The notes beneath the pieces are model-generated. The model saw nothing but the letters and a program-made list of their open reading frames with translations. It was not told where the DNA came from and made no database searches. Made by a program: the position numbers and the translations under genes. Of a DNA stretch of 64,000 nt, positions 53,907-63,900 are shown piece after piece. This DNA comes from Streptomyces marianii (GTDB lineage: Bacteria > Actinomycetota > Actinomycetes > Streptomycetales > Streptomycetaceae). Where the stretch lies: the NCBI RefSeq assembly GCF_005795905.1, contig NZ_VAWE01000001.1, positions 6,437,001 to 6,501,000 on the forward strand, read 5' to 3'. Within the stretch, counting starts at the first letter, position 1, and every line of letters starts with the position of its first letter.

Positions 53907-55232
53907 CTACAACCCGGGGATCCGGCCGTTGCGGAACAGGTCCAGGAAGATCTGGTGGTCGGCACGGGCCCGGGCGCCGTAGTCGTGCGCGAAGTCCACC
54001 AGCAGGTCCCCCAAGCCGTCCTCGTCCGCCGCGATCGCCGCGTCGATGGCCCGCTCCGTCGAGAACGGCACCAGCGAGTGGCCGCTCTCGTCGTCCGCGG
54101 CCGCGTGCATGGTCGCCGTGGCCCGGCCGAGGTCCGCGACCACCGCCGCGATCTCCTCCGGGTCGTCGATGTCCGACCAGTCCAGGTCGACCGCGTACGG
54201 GGAGACCTCGGCGACCAGCTGACCCGAGTTGTCGAGCTCCGTCCAGCCCAGCCAGGGGTCCGCGTGGGCCTGAAGGGCCCGCTGCGAGATCACCGTGCGG
54301 TGCCCCTCGTGCCGGAAGTAGCTCCGCACCCGCTCGTCCGTGATGTGCCGGGACACCGCCGGGGTCTGGGCCTGCTTCATGTAGATCACGACGTCGTTCT
54401 CGAGGGCGTCGCTGTTGCCCTCGAGCAGGATGTTGTACGAGGGCAGACCGGCGGAGCCGATACCGATGCCGCGCCGTCCGACCACGTCCTTCACGCGGTA
54501 CGAGTCGGGCCGGGCGAGGCTGGACTCGGGCAGGGTCTCCAGATAGCCGTCGAACGCCGCCAGCACCTTGTAGCGGGTGGCCGCGTCCAGCTCGATCGCC
54601 CCGCCGCCCCCGGTGAAACGGCGTTCGAAGTCGCGGATCTCGGTCATCGAGTCCAGCAGCCCGAAGCGGGTCAGCGAGCGGGCGCTGCGCAGCGCCTCCA
54701 GTAGCGCGCCGTCCGCCGTGTCCAGGGTGAAGGGCGGCACCTCGTCGTTCTTCGCTCCGGTCGCCAGGGCGTGGACGCGCTCGCGGTAGGCGGCGGCGAA
54801 GATCCGCACCAGCTCGGTGATCTGCTCGTCACCGAGGGCCTTCGTGTAGCCGATCAGCGCCAGCGAGGCGGAGAGCCGCTTGAGGTCCCAGATGAAGGGG
54901 CCCACGTACGCCTCGTCGAAGTCGTTGACGTTGAAGATCAGCCGACCGTTGGAGTCCATGTACGTGCCGAAGTTCTCGGCGTGGAGGTCGCCGTGGATCC
55001 ACACCCGGCTGGTCCGCTCGTCCAGGTACGGACCGGCGTGCTGCTCGCGCTCCAGGTCGGCGTAGAACAGGCTCGCCGAGCCCCGGTAGAAGGCGAAGGC
55101 CGAGGCCGCCATCTTGCGGAACTTCACCCGGAACGCGGCCGGGTCGGCGGCCAGGAGCTCGCCGAAGGCGGTGCCGAACACGGAGAGGATCTCCTCACCG
55201 CGCTCGCCGGCCGGGGGCTGGTGGACCGACAT
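53907..55232 (-). CDS. DUF2252-domain protein
   Basis: 441 residues from the ATG at 55232 with AGGAGG about ten bases upstream. RVWIHGDLHAENFGTYMDSNG and FNVNDFDEAYVGPFIWDLKRL match DUF2252. The HGDLHAEN and NDFDE segments look like the catalytic loop and metal-binding Asp of aminoglycoside-phosphotransferase-type kinases, so a kinase-like fold is likely. LPSYNILLEG and VVIYMKQAQTPAVS could hold the nucleotide-binding Lys, in circularly different order. The substrate is unknown. It is divergent from dnaE, with a 190-base shared promoter region. Confidence 0.85.
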   Translation of the reverse strand: MSVHQPPAGERGEEILSVFGTAFGELLAADPAAFRVKFRKMAASAFAFYRGSASLFYADLEREQHAGPYLDERTSRVWIHGDLHAENFGTYMDSNGRLIFNVNDFDEAYVGPFIWDLKRLSASLALIGYTKALGDEQITELVRIFAAAYRERVHALATGAKNDEVPPFTLDTADGALLEALRSARSLTRFGLLDSMTEIRDFERRFTGGGGAIELDAATRYKVLAAFDGYLETLPESSLARPDSYRVKDVVGRRGIGIGSAGLPSYNILLEGNSDALENDVVIYMKQAQTPAVSRHITDERVRSYFRHEGHRTVISQRALQAHADPWLGWTELDNSGQLVAEVSPYAVDLDWSDIDDPEEIAAVVADLGRATATMHAAADDESGHSLVPFSTERAIDAAIAADEDGLGDLLVDFAHDYGARARADHQIFLDLFRNGRIPGL

Positions 55233-55422
55233 CGCTGGGTGCCTCCTGGTGCATGTCGTGAGGGACGGGTGTTCCGTCCCACTCAACGCACGACGGTAGT
55301 GCCGAGTGCCCGGCGCGCCCACCTGCGACTCCCCGCCGGGTCGTGGTGCCCGGCCCCTTCTGTCGGTGCGGAGGCATAGACTTCCACGCTGTCCACCCAG
55401 ACCGTCCTGGAGGCCTCCCGTC

Positions 55423-58400
55423 GTGACCAAGCCGCCCTTCACGCACCTTCACGTCCACACCCAGTACTCGCTGCTGGACGGTGCCGCGCGGCTCAAGGAC
55501 ATGTTCAATGCCTGCAACGAGATGGGCATGACGCACATCGCCATGAGCGATCACGGCAACCTCCACGGCGCATACGACTTCTTCCACACCGCGCAGAAGG
55601 CCGGGGTCACCCCGATCATCGGCATCGAGGCCTATGTCGCGCCGGAGTCGCGGCGGAACAAGCGGAAGATCCTGTGGGGCCAGCCGCACCAGAAACGGGA
55701 CGACGTCTCCGGTTCCGGCGGCTACACCCACAAGACGATCTGGGCGGCGAACGCGACGGGTGTGCACAACCTCTTCCGCCTCTCCTCGGACGCGTACGCC
55801 GAGGGCTGGCTCCAGAAGTGGCCCCGGATGGACAAGGAGACGATCTCCCAGTGGTCCGAGGGCCTGATCGCCTCCACCGGCTGCCCCTCGGGCGAGCTCC
55901 AGACCCGGCTGCGTCTCGGCCAGTTCGACGAGGCCCTGAAGTCGGCGTCCGAGTACCAGGACATCTTCGGCAAGGACCGGTACTTCCTGGAGCTGATGGA
56001 CCACGGCATCGAGATCGAGCGCCGCGTCCGCGACGGGCTGCTGGAGATCGGCAGGAAGCTCGGCATCCCGCCGCTGGTCACGAACGACTCGCACTACACG
56101 TACTCCCACGAGGCCGGCGCCCACGACGCGCTGCTGTGCATCCAGACCGGCAAGAACCTCTCCGACCCCGACCGCTTCAAGTTCGACGGCACCGGCTACT
56201 ACCTGAAGTCGACCGACGAGATGTACGCGATCGACTCGTCGGACGCCTGGCAGGAGGGCTGCCGCAACACGCTGCTGGTCGCCGAGCAGGTCGACACGAC
56301 CGGGATGTTCGAGAAGCGCGACCTGATGCCGAAGTTCGACATCCCCGAGGGGCACACGGAGGTCTCCTGGTTCCGTGAGGAGACCATGCGCGGCATGCAG
56401 CGCAGGTTCCCCGACGGCATCCCGGACGACCGCATGAAGCAGGTCGAGTACGAGATGGACACGATCATCTCGATGGGCTTCCCGGGCTACTTCCTCGTCG
56501 TCGCCGACTTCATCATGTGGGCGAAGAAGCAGGGCATCGCGGTCGGCCCCGGCCGGGGCTCCGCGGCCGGCTCCATCGTCGCGTACGCCATGGGCATCAC
56601 CGACCTGGACCCCATCCCGCACGGACTGATCTTCGAGCGCTTCCTCAACCCCGAGCGCGTCTCCATGCCCGACGTCGACATCGACTTCGACGAGCGCAGG
56701 CGCGTCGAGGTGATCAGGTACGTGACGGAGAAGTACGGCGCGGACAAGGTCGCCATGATCGGCACGTACGGCACCATCAAGGCCAAGAACGCCATCAAGG
56801 ACTCCGCCCGCGTGCTCGGCTACCCGTACGCGATGGGCGACCGGCTCACCAAGGCCATGCCCGCCGACGTCCTCGGCAAGGGCATCCCGCTCTCCGGCAT
56901 CCTCGACCCCCAGCACCCGCGCTACAGCGAGGCCGGCGAGATCCGCGGGATGTACGAGAACGAGCCGGACGTCAAGAAGGTCATCGACACCGCCCGCGGC
57001 GTGGAGGGCCTGGTCCGGCAGATGGGTGTGCACGCCGCCGGCGTGATCATGTCCAGCGAGACCATCACCGACCATGTCCCCGTGTGGGTGAGGCACACCG
57101 ACGGGGTGACCATCACCCAGTGGGACTACCCGAGCTGTGAGTCGCTCGGCCTGCTGAAGATGGACTTCCTGGGCCTGCGCAACCTCACGATCATGGACGA
57201 CGCCGTCAAGATGGTGAAGGCCAACAAGGGGATCGACATCGATCTCCTGAGCCTGCCGCTCGACGACCCCACGACGTTCGAGCTGCTGCAGCGCGGCGAC
57301 ACCCTCGGTGTGTTCCAGTTCGACGGCGGCCCCATGCGCTCGCTGCTGCGGCTCATGAAGCCCGACAACTTCGAGGACATCTCCGCCGTGTCGGCCCTCT
57401 ACCGGCCGGGCCCGATGGGCATGAACTCGCACACCAACTACGCCCTCCGCAAGAACGGCCAGCAGGAGATCACCCCGATCCACCCCGAGCTGGAGGAGCC
57501 GCTCAAGGAGGTCCTGGACGTCACCTATGGCCTGATCGTCTACCAGGAGCAGGTGCAGAAGGCCGCCCAGATCATCGCCGGCTACTCCCTCGGCGAGGCC
57601 GACATCCTCCGCCGCGTGATGGGCAAGAAGAAGCCCGAGGAACTGGCGAAGAACTTCGTCCTCTTCCAGGAGGGCGCCCGGAAGAAGGACTACAGCGACG
57701 AGGCCATCCAGGCCCTGTGGGACGTGCTGGTCCCCTTCGCCGGATACGCCTTCAACAAGGCGCACTCCGCCGCCTACGGCCTCGTCTCGTACTGGACTGC
57801 CTACCTCAAGGCCAACCACCCGGCCGAGTACATGGCGGCGCTGCTCACCTCGGTCAAGGACGACAAGGACAAGTCCGCCGTCTATCTGAACGAGTGCCGC
57901 CGCATGGGCATCAAGGTCCTGCCGCCCAACGTGAACGAGTCGGAGCCGAACTTCGCGGCCCAGGGCGACGACGTGATCCTCTTCGGCCTCACGGCCGTCC
58001 GGAACGTCGGGCAGAACGTCGTGGACTCGATCATCAAGTGCCGCAAGGCCAAGGGGAAGTACGCGACGTTCCCCGACTTCCTGGACAAGGTCGAGGCGGT
58101 CGTCTGCAACAAGCGGACCATCGAGTCGCTCATCAAGGCCGGCGCCTTCGACGAGATGGGCCACACCCGCAAGGGCCTGGTCGCCCAGCACGAACCGATG
58201 ATCGACAACGTGGTCGCGGTCAAGCGCAAGGAGGCCGAGGGCCAGTTCGACCTCTTCGGCGGCATGGGCGACGAGTCGAGCGGTGAGCCGGGCTTCGGGC
58301 TCGACGTCGAGTTCTCGGACGTGGAGTGGGAGAAGTCGTACCTGCTCGCCCAGGAGCGCGAGATGCTCGGCCTGTACGTCTCCGACCACCCGCTCTTCGG

Positions 58401-58962
58401 CATCGAGCACGTGCTGAGCGACAAGACCGACGCGGCCATCGCGCAGCTCACCGGCGGGGAGCACTCCGACGGCGCCGTCGTCACCATCGGCGGCATCATC
58501 TCGGGCCTGCAGCGGAAGATGACCAAGCAGGGCAACGCCTGGGCCATCGCCACCGTGGAGGACCTGGCCGGCTCGATCGAGTGCATGTTCTTCCCGGCGA
58601 CGTACCAGCTGGTGTCCACCCAGCTCGTCGAGGACACGGTCGTCTTCGTGAAGGGCCGGCTCGACAAGCGCGAGGACGTCCCGCGGCTGGTCGCGATGGA
58701 GCTGATGGTCCCCGACCTCTCCTCGGCGGGCACCAACGCGCCCGTGGTGATCACCATTCCGACGGTGAAGGTCAACCCGCCCATGATCAGCCGGCTCGGC
58801 GAGATCCTGGGCCACCACAAGGGCAACACGGAGGTGCGGATCAAGCTCCAGGGCGCCCGCAAGACCACGGTGCTGCGTCTCGACCGGCACCGGGTCCAGC
58901 CCGATCCCGCGCTGTTCGGCGATCTGAAGGTGCTGCTCGGCCCGTCCTGCCTGGCGGGCTGA
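55423..58962 (+). CDS. dnaE: DNA polymerase III alpha subunit
   Basis: 1179 residues, the standard DnaE1 length. The N-terminal PHP domain is FTHLHVHTQYSLLDGAARL, with ISDHGNL-type motif (MSDHGNLHGAYDF). The palm holds PDVDIDFDERRRVEVIRYV with the catalytic aspartates, and VGPGRGSAAGSIVAYAMGIT. YQEQVQKAAQIIAGYSLGEA and the helix-hairpin-helix/OB region (DGAVVTIGGIISGLQRKMT) follow. The C-terminus holds the tau/beta-binding tail. It is the replicative polymerase. The GTG start has GGAGG nine bases upstream. Confidence 0.98.
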   Translation: MTKPPFTHLHVHTQYSLLDGAARLKDMFNACNEMGMTHIAMSDHGNLHGAYDFFHTAQKAGVTPIIGIEAYVAPESRRNKRKILWGQPHQKRDDVSGSGGYTHKTIWAANATGVHNLFRLSSDAYAEGWLQKWPRMDKETISQWSEGLIASTGCPSGELQTRLRLGQFDEALKSASEYQDIFGKDRYFLELMDHGIEIERRVRDGLLEIGRKLGIPPLVTNDSHYTYSHEAGAHDALLCIQTGKNLSDPDRFKFDGTGYYLKSTDEMYAIDSSDAWQEGCRNTLLVAEQVDTTGMFEKRDLMPKFDIPEGHTEVSWFREETMRGMQRRFPDGIPDDRMKQVEYEMDTIISMGFPGYFLVVADFIMWAKKQGIAVGPGRGSAAGSIVAYAMGITDLDPIPHGLIFERFLNPERVSMPDVDIDFDERRRVEVIRYVTEKYGADKVAMIGTYGTIKAKNAIKDSARVLGYPYAMGDRLTKAMPADVLGKGIPLSGILDPQHPRYSEAGEIRGMYENEPDVKKVIDTARGVEGLVRQMGVHAAGVIMSSETITDHVPVWVRHTDGVTITQWDYPSCESLGLLKMDFLGLRNLTIMDDAVKMVKANKGIDIDLLSLPLDDPTTFELLQRGDTLGVFQFDGGPMRSLLRLMKPDNFEDISAVSALYRPGPMGMNSHTNYALRKNGQQEITPIHPELEEPLKEVLDVTYGLIVYQEQVQKAAQIIAGYSLGEADILRRVMGKKKPEELAKNFVLFQEGARKKDYSDEAIQALWDVLVPFAGYAFNKAHSAAYGLVSYWTAYLKANHPAEYMAALLTSVKDDKDKSAVYLNECRRMGIKVLPPNVNESEPNFAAQGDDVILFGLTAVRNVGQNVVDSIIKCRKAKGKYATFPDFLDKVEAVVCNKRTIESLIKAGAFDEMGHTRKGLVAQHEPMIDNVVAVKRKEAEGQFDLFGGMGDESSGEPGFGLDVEFSDVEWEKSYLLAQEREMLGLYVSDHPLFGIEHVLSDKTDAAIAQLTGGEHSDGAVVTIGGIISGLQRKMTKQGNAWAIATVEDLAGSIECMFFPATYQLVSTQLVEDTVVFVKGRLDKREDVPRLVAMELMVPDLSSAGTNAPVVITIPTVKVNPPMISRLGEILGHHKGNTEVRIKLQGARKTTVLRLDRHRVQPDPALFGDLKVLLGPSCLAG

Positions 58963-59166
58963 GGGCCGTGACCGCGCGGTGCCCGGGCCGTTGACGGCCG
59001 CGGCCCGGCACGTGCGGGATCCGGATCCGATGGGCGGGAGCCCGCCGACAGCGCACGGCGGGCGGCGTAAGCGAGGGGCGCGGCGCATGTGAGGGGCGCG
59101 CCCGACGGCCGGGCGCGCCCCTCATGCATACGTCACACAGGGAAACCGTATGCCGGGCGTGACGCG
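58963..59166 (+). other. Gap after dnaE with strong terminator
   Basis: 204 bases between convergent dnaE and the small minus-strand gene. No gene is seen; the hairpin at 59090-59124 probably serves both. Confidence 0.6.
59090..59124. terminator. Perfect 15-bp bidirectional hairpin terminator
   Basis: TGAGGGGCGCGCCCG (59090-59104) pairs exactly with 59110-59124 over ACGGC. It sits between the stops of two convergent genes, dnaE and the 51-residue gene. Confidence 0.85.
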
Positions 59167-59322
59167 TCAGTTGTGGCCGAAGCGCTTCTGCCGCCCCTTG
59201 TGGGCCACGCCCGTCGCGATCGGCGCGTCCGCCTGGGTCTCGGGGGTACGGGCCTCCTGGCCGCCGCGCTCACCGGGGGAGCCGCTCTGGGCCTTGCGTT
59301 CTCGGTTCTTGTTCTTGGCCAT
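59167..59322 (-). CDS. 51-residue basic small protein, unknown function
   Basis: ATG at 59322, preceded seven bases upstream by GGGAGG, opens a 51-codon frame to TGA at 59167. The product begins MAKNKNRERKAQSGSPGERG, is rich in Lys, Arg, Gln and Gly, and ends HKGRQKRFGHN. There is no signal peptide, membrane helix or Cys. Codons use G/C at nearly every third position. The ribosome site, codon use and matched terminator make a real gene likely. Similar short MAKNKNR-type proteins occur in Streptomyces, to my recollection, without known function. Confidence 0.8.
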   Translation of the reverse strand: MAKNKNRERKAQSGSPGERGGQEARTPETQADAPIATGVAHKGRQKRFGHN

Positions 59323-59554
59323 GGTGATGCCTCCCGTGGGATGTAGGGGCCAGGGCCGTCCTCAGACTCACATAGCCGAATACTCTGCGCACTTCGGATC
59401 GTTGCAGTGAGTAACGGGCTGCTGTTACGGTGCGGCTTCACTCCCCGCCACGCCGATGATCGAGTTCCGGCGGTCAACCCTGCGGCGTTCGGGCAGACTC
59501 GAAGGAAACCCGAAGCAACTCCGATCCCGAGGTTCCCGAAAGAGGGTGGAACGC

Positions 59555-60820
59555 GTGGACCGCTGCGTCGTCCTGGTGGACGCCGGCTATCTGCTGGGAG
59601 CCGCCGCGAGCCTCCTCGCCGGGGAACCGGCCCGTTCCCGCATCACCGTCGACCACGCCGCCCTCATCCAGGCCCTGCGCGAGCGCGCGGAGGCCGACAC
59701 CGAGCGCCCCCTGCTGCGCATCTACTGGTTCGACGGCGCTCCCGACCGGGTTCCCCAGCCCGAGCACCGCCGCCTCCGGGTCATGCCCCGGGTCACCGTC
59801 CGGCTGGGCGCGCTCACCCGCAGCGACGGCCGCTGGGCGCAGAAGGGCGTCGACGCCGCCATGCACGCGGAGCTCACGGAACTCGCCAGGAACCGGGCCT
59901 GTTCGGACGTGGTGCTGGTGACCGGGGACGGCGATCTGCTCCCCGGACTGATGTCCGCGAAGGAGCACGGCGTCGCCGTCCACCTCTGGGCCGTCCAGGC
60001 CGCCGACGGCGACTACAACCAGTCGGAGGATCTGGTCGCCGAGGCCGACGAACGCCGCGTCCTCGACCGTGCCTGGATCACCCAGGCGGTGCGCGCCAAG
60101 GAACTCACCGGTGTCTGCGCCCCGCCGCCCGCGCCCCGACCCGAGATCGCGGCCATCCTCTCCGCCCCGCTTCCCGAGTCGGCGCCGTCCGCCACGGAAC
60201 ACTCTGAGGAGACCGCCGCCCCGGCGGCGGGCGGCAACGGCGCGGCGCCCCCGGCCGCGTCAGCCGCGAGCGGCACGGAGAACGGCGCCGCCGAGCCCGT
60301 CGCCCACCACCACACGAAGGGGGTCCCCACCCCCAAGGACCTGGCGGGCCTGCGCGGCCCGTCCGGCCAGGCCGAGCGCCATCCGGCCGCCGGGGCGACC
60401 CTGCGCTGGTCCTCCGACAAGGGCTGGATCGAACGCCCGGGCGCCGGTGCGCCCGCCGAGTCCCCGGAGGCGGCGTCCCTGCCCACCCTGGCCCAGCTCA
60501 CCAGCGCCGAGCAGCGCTGGGCGGACCGCGAGGAGGACATCACCACCGTCGGCGGTGACCCCTTCGAGGTGGGGCAGGTCTTCGCCCGGCGCTGGATGGA
60601 GCGGCTGCCGGACCCGGCGCACGTGGAGAAGCTGTCCGGCATGTACCCGCGCGTCCCGCACCGCATCGACGGCGAACTGCTGCGGTACGCGGCCCGGTTC
60701 GGGCTCCTCGCGCACAAGGACGACCAGATCGACGAACACGACCGCTACGCCATCAGGGCCGGATTCTGGCGGGAGATCGATGTCCGAGCGGCCACCGAAC
60801 GCGCCCCGGCCGGGGACTAG
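59555..60820 (+). CDS. NYN-domain (PIN-like) putative ribonuclease
   Basis: 421 residues from the GTG at 59555 with GGTGGA four bases upstream; an in-frame GTG at 59546 is less well placed. The NYN domain begins at once with CVVLVDAGYLLGAAASLLAG, followed by GVDAAMHAELTELA and VVLVTGDGDLLPGLMSAKEHG. The conserved Asp residues of these three motifs form the metal site of PIN/NYN nucleases. A Pro/Ala-rich linker (about residues 190-320) leads to a C-terminal domain (DPFEVGQVFARRWMERLPDP, PHRIDGELLRYAARFG) that resembles a winged-helix RNA-binding module. RNA processing is inferred. Confidence 0.88.
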   Translation: MDRCVVLVDAGYLLGAAASLLAGEPARSRITVDHAALIQALRERAEADTERPLLRIYWFDGAPDRVPQPEHRRLRVMPRVTVRLGALTRSDGRWAQKGVDAAMHAELTELARNRACSDVVLVTGDGDLLPGLMSAKEHGVAVHLWAVQAADGDYNQSEDLVAEADERRVLDRAWITQAVRAKELTGVCAPPPAPRPEIAAILSAPLPESAPSATEHSEETAAPAAGGNGAAPPAASAASGTENGAAEPVAHHHTKGVPTPKDLAGLRGPSGQAERHPAAGATLRWSSDKGWIERPGAGAPAESPEAASLPTLAQLTSAEQRWADREEDITTVGGDPFEVGQVFARRWMERLPDPAHVEKLSGMYPRVPHRIDGELLRYAARFGLLAHKDDQIDEHDRYAIRAGFWREIDVRAATERAPAGD

Positions 60821-60834
60821 GCCGGGCGACCCCT

Positions 60835-60840
60835 TAGGCT
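60835..60840 (+). promoter_or_regulatory. Candidate -10 of the ABC exporter operon
   Basis: TAGGCT ends eight bases before the GTG at 60849 and no Shine-Dalgarno sequence is present, so the transcript may be leaderless or nearly so. The -35 is unclear. Confidence 0.35.
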
Positions 60841-60848
60841 CGTCCCTC

Positions 60849-61832
<984 letters not shown>

Positions 61833-61887
61833 GACGTGAGCCGTCGCCCGCACCGACGTCGTCCGTACCGAACAGGAGCAGCGCCAG

Positions 61888-62724
61888 GTGAGCATCGTGC
61901 CTGCGGAGGCCGTTTCCGCGCGTGTGCGGGGGGCGTACGGCGCCCGATCCGGGGACGAAGAAGGGGGTGCCGCGCCGCTCGCCCCGCGCGCCCGGCTGCT
62001 GCCGGCGCTCGCTGCGGTGTACCGCGCCCAGCTGTCCCGGGCCCGTGTCGCGCGGATACCGCTGCTCTTCGTCGCCACGTTCCAGTCCGTCGGGATCATG
62101 GTGCTGATGCGCGGTGTGGTCGATGGCGGAGCGGAGGCGCGGGCCGTGGTGGCCGGGTCGTCCGTCCTGGTCGTGGCCTTCGTCGCGCTCAATCTGCTGG
62201 CCCAGTACTTCGGCCAGCTTCGCGCTTCCGGTGGTCTGGACCACTATGCGACGCTGCCGGTGCCGCCGGCGGCGGTGGTGCTCGGGGCGGCGGGGGCCTA
62301 CGCCTCGTTCACCGTGCCGGGAACGGCCGTGACGGCGGTCGTCGGCTCGGTGCTGTTCGGGTTGCCCCTGACCCATCTGTGGGTACTCGTGGCGGTGATC
62401 CCGCTCGCGGGCGCCGCGCTGGCCGGGCTCGGCGCGGCACTCGGGCTGCTCGCGCCACGCCAGGAACTGGCGACGCTCCTCGGTCAGTTGGGCATGTCCG
62501 CGGCCCTGCTGCTGGGGGTGCTCCCGGCGGGGCGGCTGCCGGGGCCGATCGCGCTCGCGCGGGATCTGGTGCCGTCCACGTACGGAGTCGAGGCTTTCGC
62601 CCGTACGTTCGACGCCCATCCGCACTGGCCGACGGTCGCGATGGACCTCGCGGTCTGTGCGGCCGTGGGGGTGGTCTCGCTGGCCGTCGCGACCCGGGCG
62701 TACCGGCGGGCCGCGGTCCGCTGA
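61888..62724 (+). CDS. ABC-2-type transporter permease
   Basis: 278 residues, GTG at 61888 with AGGAG about nine bases upstream. About six membrane helices are seen (IPLLFVATFQSVGIMVLM, VAGSSVLVVAFVALNLLAQY, AVVVLGAAGAYASFTVPGTA, LWVLVAVIPLAGAALAGLGA, LGMSAALLLGVLPAG and a C-terminal helix). GGLDHYATLPVPPAAVVLG is the ABC-2 cytoplasmic elbow. It pairs with the upstream ATPase as an efflux complex. A ~45-residue non-conserved N-terminus precedes the first helix. Confidence 0.9.
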   Translation: MSIVPAEAVSARVRGAYGARSGDEEGGAAPLAPRARLLPALAAVYRAQLSRARVARIPLLFVATFQSVGIMVLMRGVVDGGAEARAVVAGSSVLVVAFVALNLLAQYFGQLRASGGLDHYATLPVPPAAVVLGAAGAYASFTVPGTAVTAVVGSVLFGLPLTHLWVLVAVIPLAGAALAGLGAALGLLAPRQELATLLGQLGMSAALLLGVLPAGRLPGPIALARDLVPSTYGVEAFARTFDAHPHWPTVAMDLAVCAAVGVVSLAVATRAYRRAAVR

Positions 62725-62760
62725 GTCACGGCCGGTGAGGCGGGCCACAGGGACGTTTGG

Positions 62761-62766
62761 CACGAT
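62761..62766 (+). promoter_or_regulatory. Candidate leaderless -10 before the DUF2567 gene
   Basis: CACGAT occupies exactly -12 to -7 relative to the GTG at 62773, and no ribosome site exists. A leaderless transcript is likely; the -35 is poor. Confidence 0.4.
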
Positions 62767-62772
62767 GTCAGG

Positions 62773-63396
62773 GTGACAGCACCCCTGACGCCGCCCCAGC
62801 GGCCCGCCCCGCACGACTCGTCCCGGAGCCACCCGCATCCCGCGCCGGACCCGGACGGAGAAGGGCTGGAGATGAGGAGCGAACTGCGCCGGGCGGCGGT
62901 CGTCCTGGTGGCCGTGACGCTCGCCGGCATCGTGCTCGGTCTGCTGTGGCTGTGGCTGGCTCCGAAGGTGCCGCTGGTCTCGACCGACAAGGCGGTCTTC
63001 TTCGCGGACACCGAAGGCGAGGAGGCGGCGGGCGCGGACGGCACGTTCGTCCTGCTGGCGCTCGGCTTCGGCGTGCTCAGCGCAGCGGTCACCTTCTGGT
63101 TCAACCGCCGCGGGGGCATCGCTGTCGTCGCCGCGCTCGCCCTCGGCGGCGTCCTCGCGTCCGCTGTCGCCTGGGGCACGGGCTATCTGCTCGGACCCGA
63201 GCAGGACGTCGTCGCCCACGCCCGCGCGGTCGGCCAGGGCGTCGTCTTCGACGCGCCGCTCCGCCTCCGCGCGAAGGGCGCGCTGCTGGCCTGGCCCATC
63301 GCGGCGATGGTCGTGCACCTCGCCCTCACCGCCCTCTTCGCCCCGCGCGACCCCGAGCCGGAGTGGCCTCCGCTGGGCCCGGAACACCGGCGCTGA
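62773..63396 (+). CDS. DUF2567-type membrane protein
   Basis: 207 residues. A Pro/His-rich cytoplasmic start (~30 residues) leads to four hydrophobic helices: AAVVLVAVTLAGIVLGLLWL, FVLLALGFGVLSAAVTFWF, IAVVAALALGGVLASAVAW and LLAWPIAAMVVHLALTALF. Between helices 1 and 2 is VSTDKAVFFADTEGEEAA, and before helix 4 is a conserved-looking FDAPLRLRAKGAL. This layout matches DUF2567, an actinobacterial family of unknown function. The GTG start at 62773 seems leaderless. Confidence 0.82.
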   Translation: MTAPLTPPQRPAPHDSSRSHPHPAPDPDGEGLEMRSELRRAAVVLVAVTLAGIVLGLLWLWLAPKVPLVSTDKAVFFADTEGEEAAGADGTFVLLALGFGVLSAAVTFWFNRRGGIAVVAALALGGVLASAVAWGTGYLLGPEQDVVAHARAVGQGVVFDAPLRLRAKGALLAWPIAAMVVHLALTALFAPRDPEPEWPPLGPEHRR

Positions 63397-63776
63397 CCGC
63401 CCGGCGGGCGGGGCCCGGTGCGTCGGGCCGGTTTGACGGGTGGGCTCGTGGCCACCGCCGACCGGTGACGGTTCTCGCGCGCGGCCCCGCGCCGAGCGGG
63501 CCGCCGCTCACTGCGGTTCTGCGGTCGGCTCGCGCTCACACACGGCCCTGTGCCCCGGGCGGGCCCCGCGCACCTCGTGCTCGTCGTCCGGCCGGCAGGG
63601 GGGACCGGCAGGTCGGGGGCGGTCGGCGGCGGGGCCGCCCGCGCGAGCACCCCGCATGCGTCGCCCCGCGGCCGCCGAGCATGCCGCCTGCGGAGCCGCG
63701 GCGCCCACGTCGTGCCGGTCGACGCCCCCGCGCTGCCGCGTGGTCGAGGCATGCGGCTCGGCGTCCGCGCGGCGAG
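63397..63776. other. Intergenic region
   Basis: 380 bases with no supportable gene. A minus-strand frame ending near 63508 reads GHRAVCEREPTAEPQ at its C-terminus, but it lacks a ribosome site or recognisable domain and was not called. Convergent transcription ends here. Confidence 0.5.
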
Positions 63777-63818
63777 CCGTCGCCGTCCCGCCGCCCGGAG
63801 GAGGCGGGACGGCGACGG
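63777..63818 (-). terminator. Perfect 16-bp hairpin terminator after bL37-like gene
   Basis: CCGTCGCCGTCCCGCC (63777-63792) is exactly complementary to 63803-63818 over a ten-base loop. It begins seven bases past the stop codon at 63826 on the minus strand, supporting the reality of the tiny gene. Confidence 0.88.
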
Positions 63819-63825
63819 TCGCTCG

Positions 63826-63900
63826 TCAGGCCGGCCGACGGCCGTGGTTCGCCCGGCGCTTCCTCAGCCGCCACTTCCGTTTGCGCGTGCGCTTGGACAC
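63826..63900 (-). CDS. Ribosomal protein bL37-like (24 residues)
   Basis: GTG at 63900, preceded by GAGGAGG four bases upstream, opens a 24-codon frame to TGA. The product is MSKRTRKRKWRLRKRR followed by ANHGRRPA. The basic run and the terminal ANHG-(K/R)-RP motif match bL37, the very small 50S subunit protein described in actinobacteria. A perfect terminator follows at once. It may be the main copy or a paralogue. Confidence 0.78.
   Translation of the reverse strand: MSKRTRKRKWRLRKRRANHGRRPA

Noticed and set aside
55195..59088. 1297-codon minus-strand frame
   Set aside because: It is the antisense shadow of dnaE; its Val/Leu/Asp/His-rich pattern is typical of complementary frames of G/C-rich genes.
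63508..63708. 66-codon minus-strand frame ending CEREPTAEPQ
   Set aside because: It has no ribosome site, domain or terminator; the G/C pattern is equally open in other frames.
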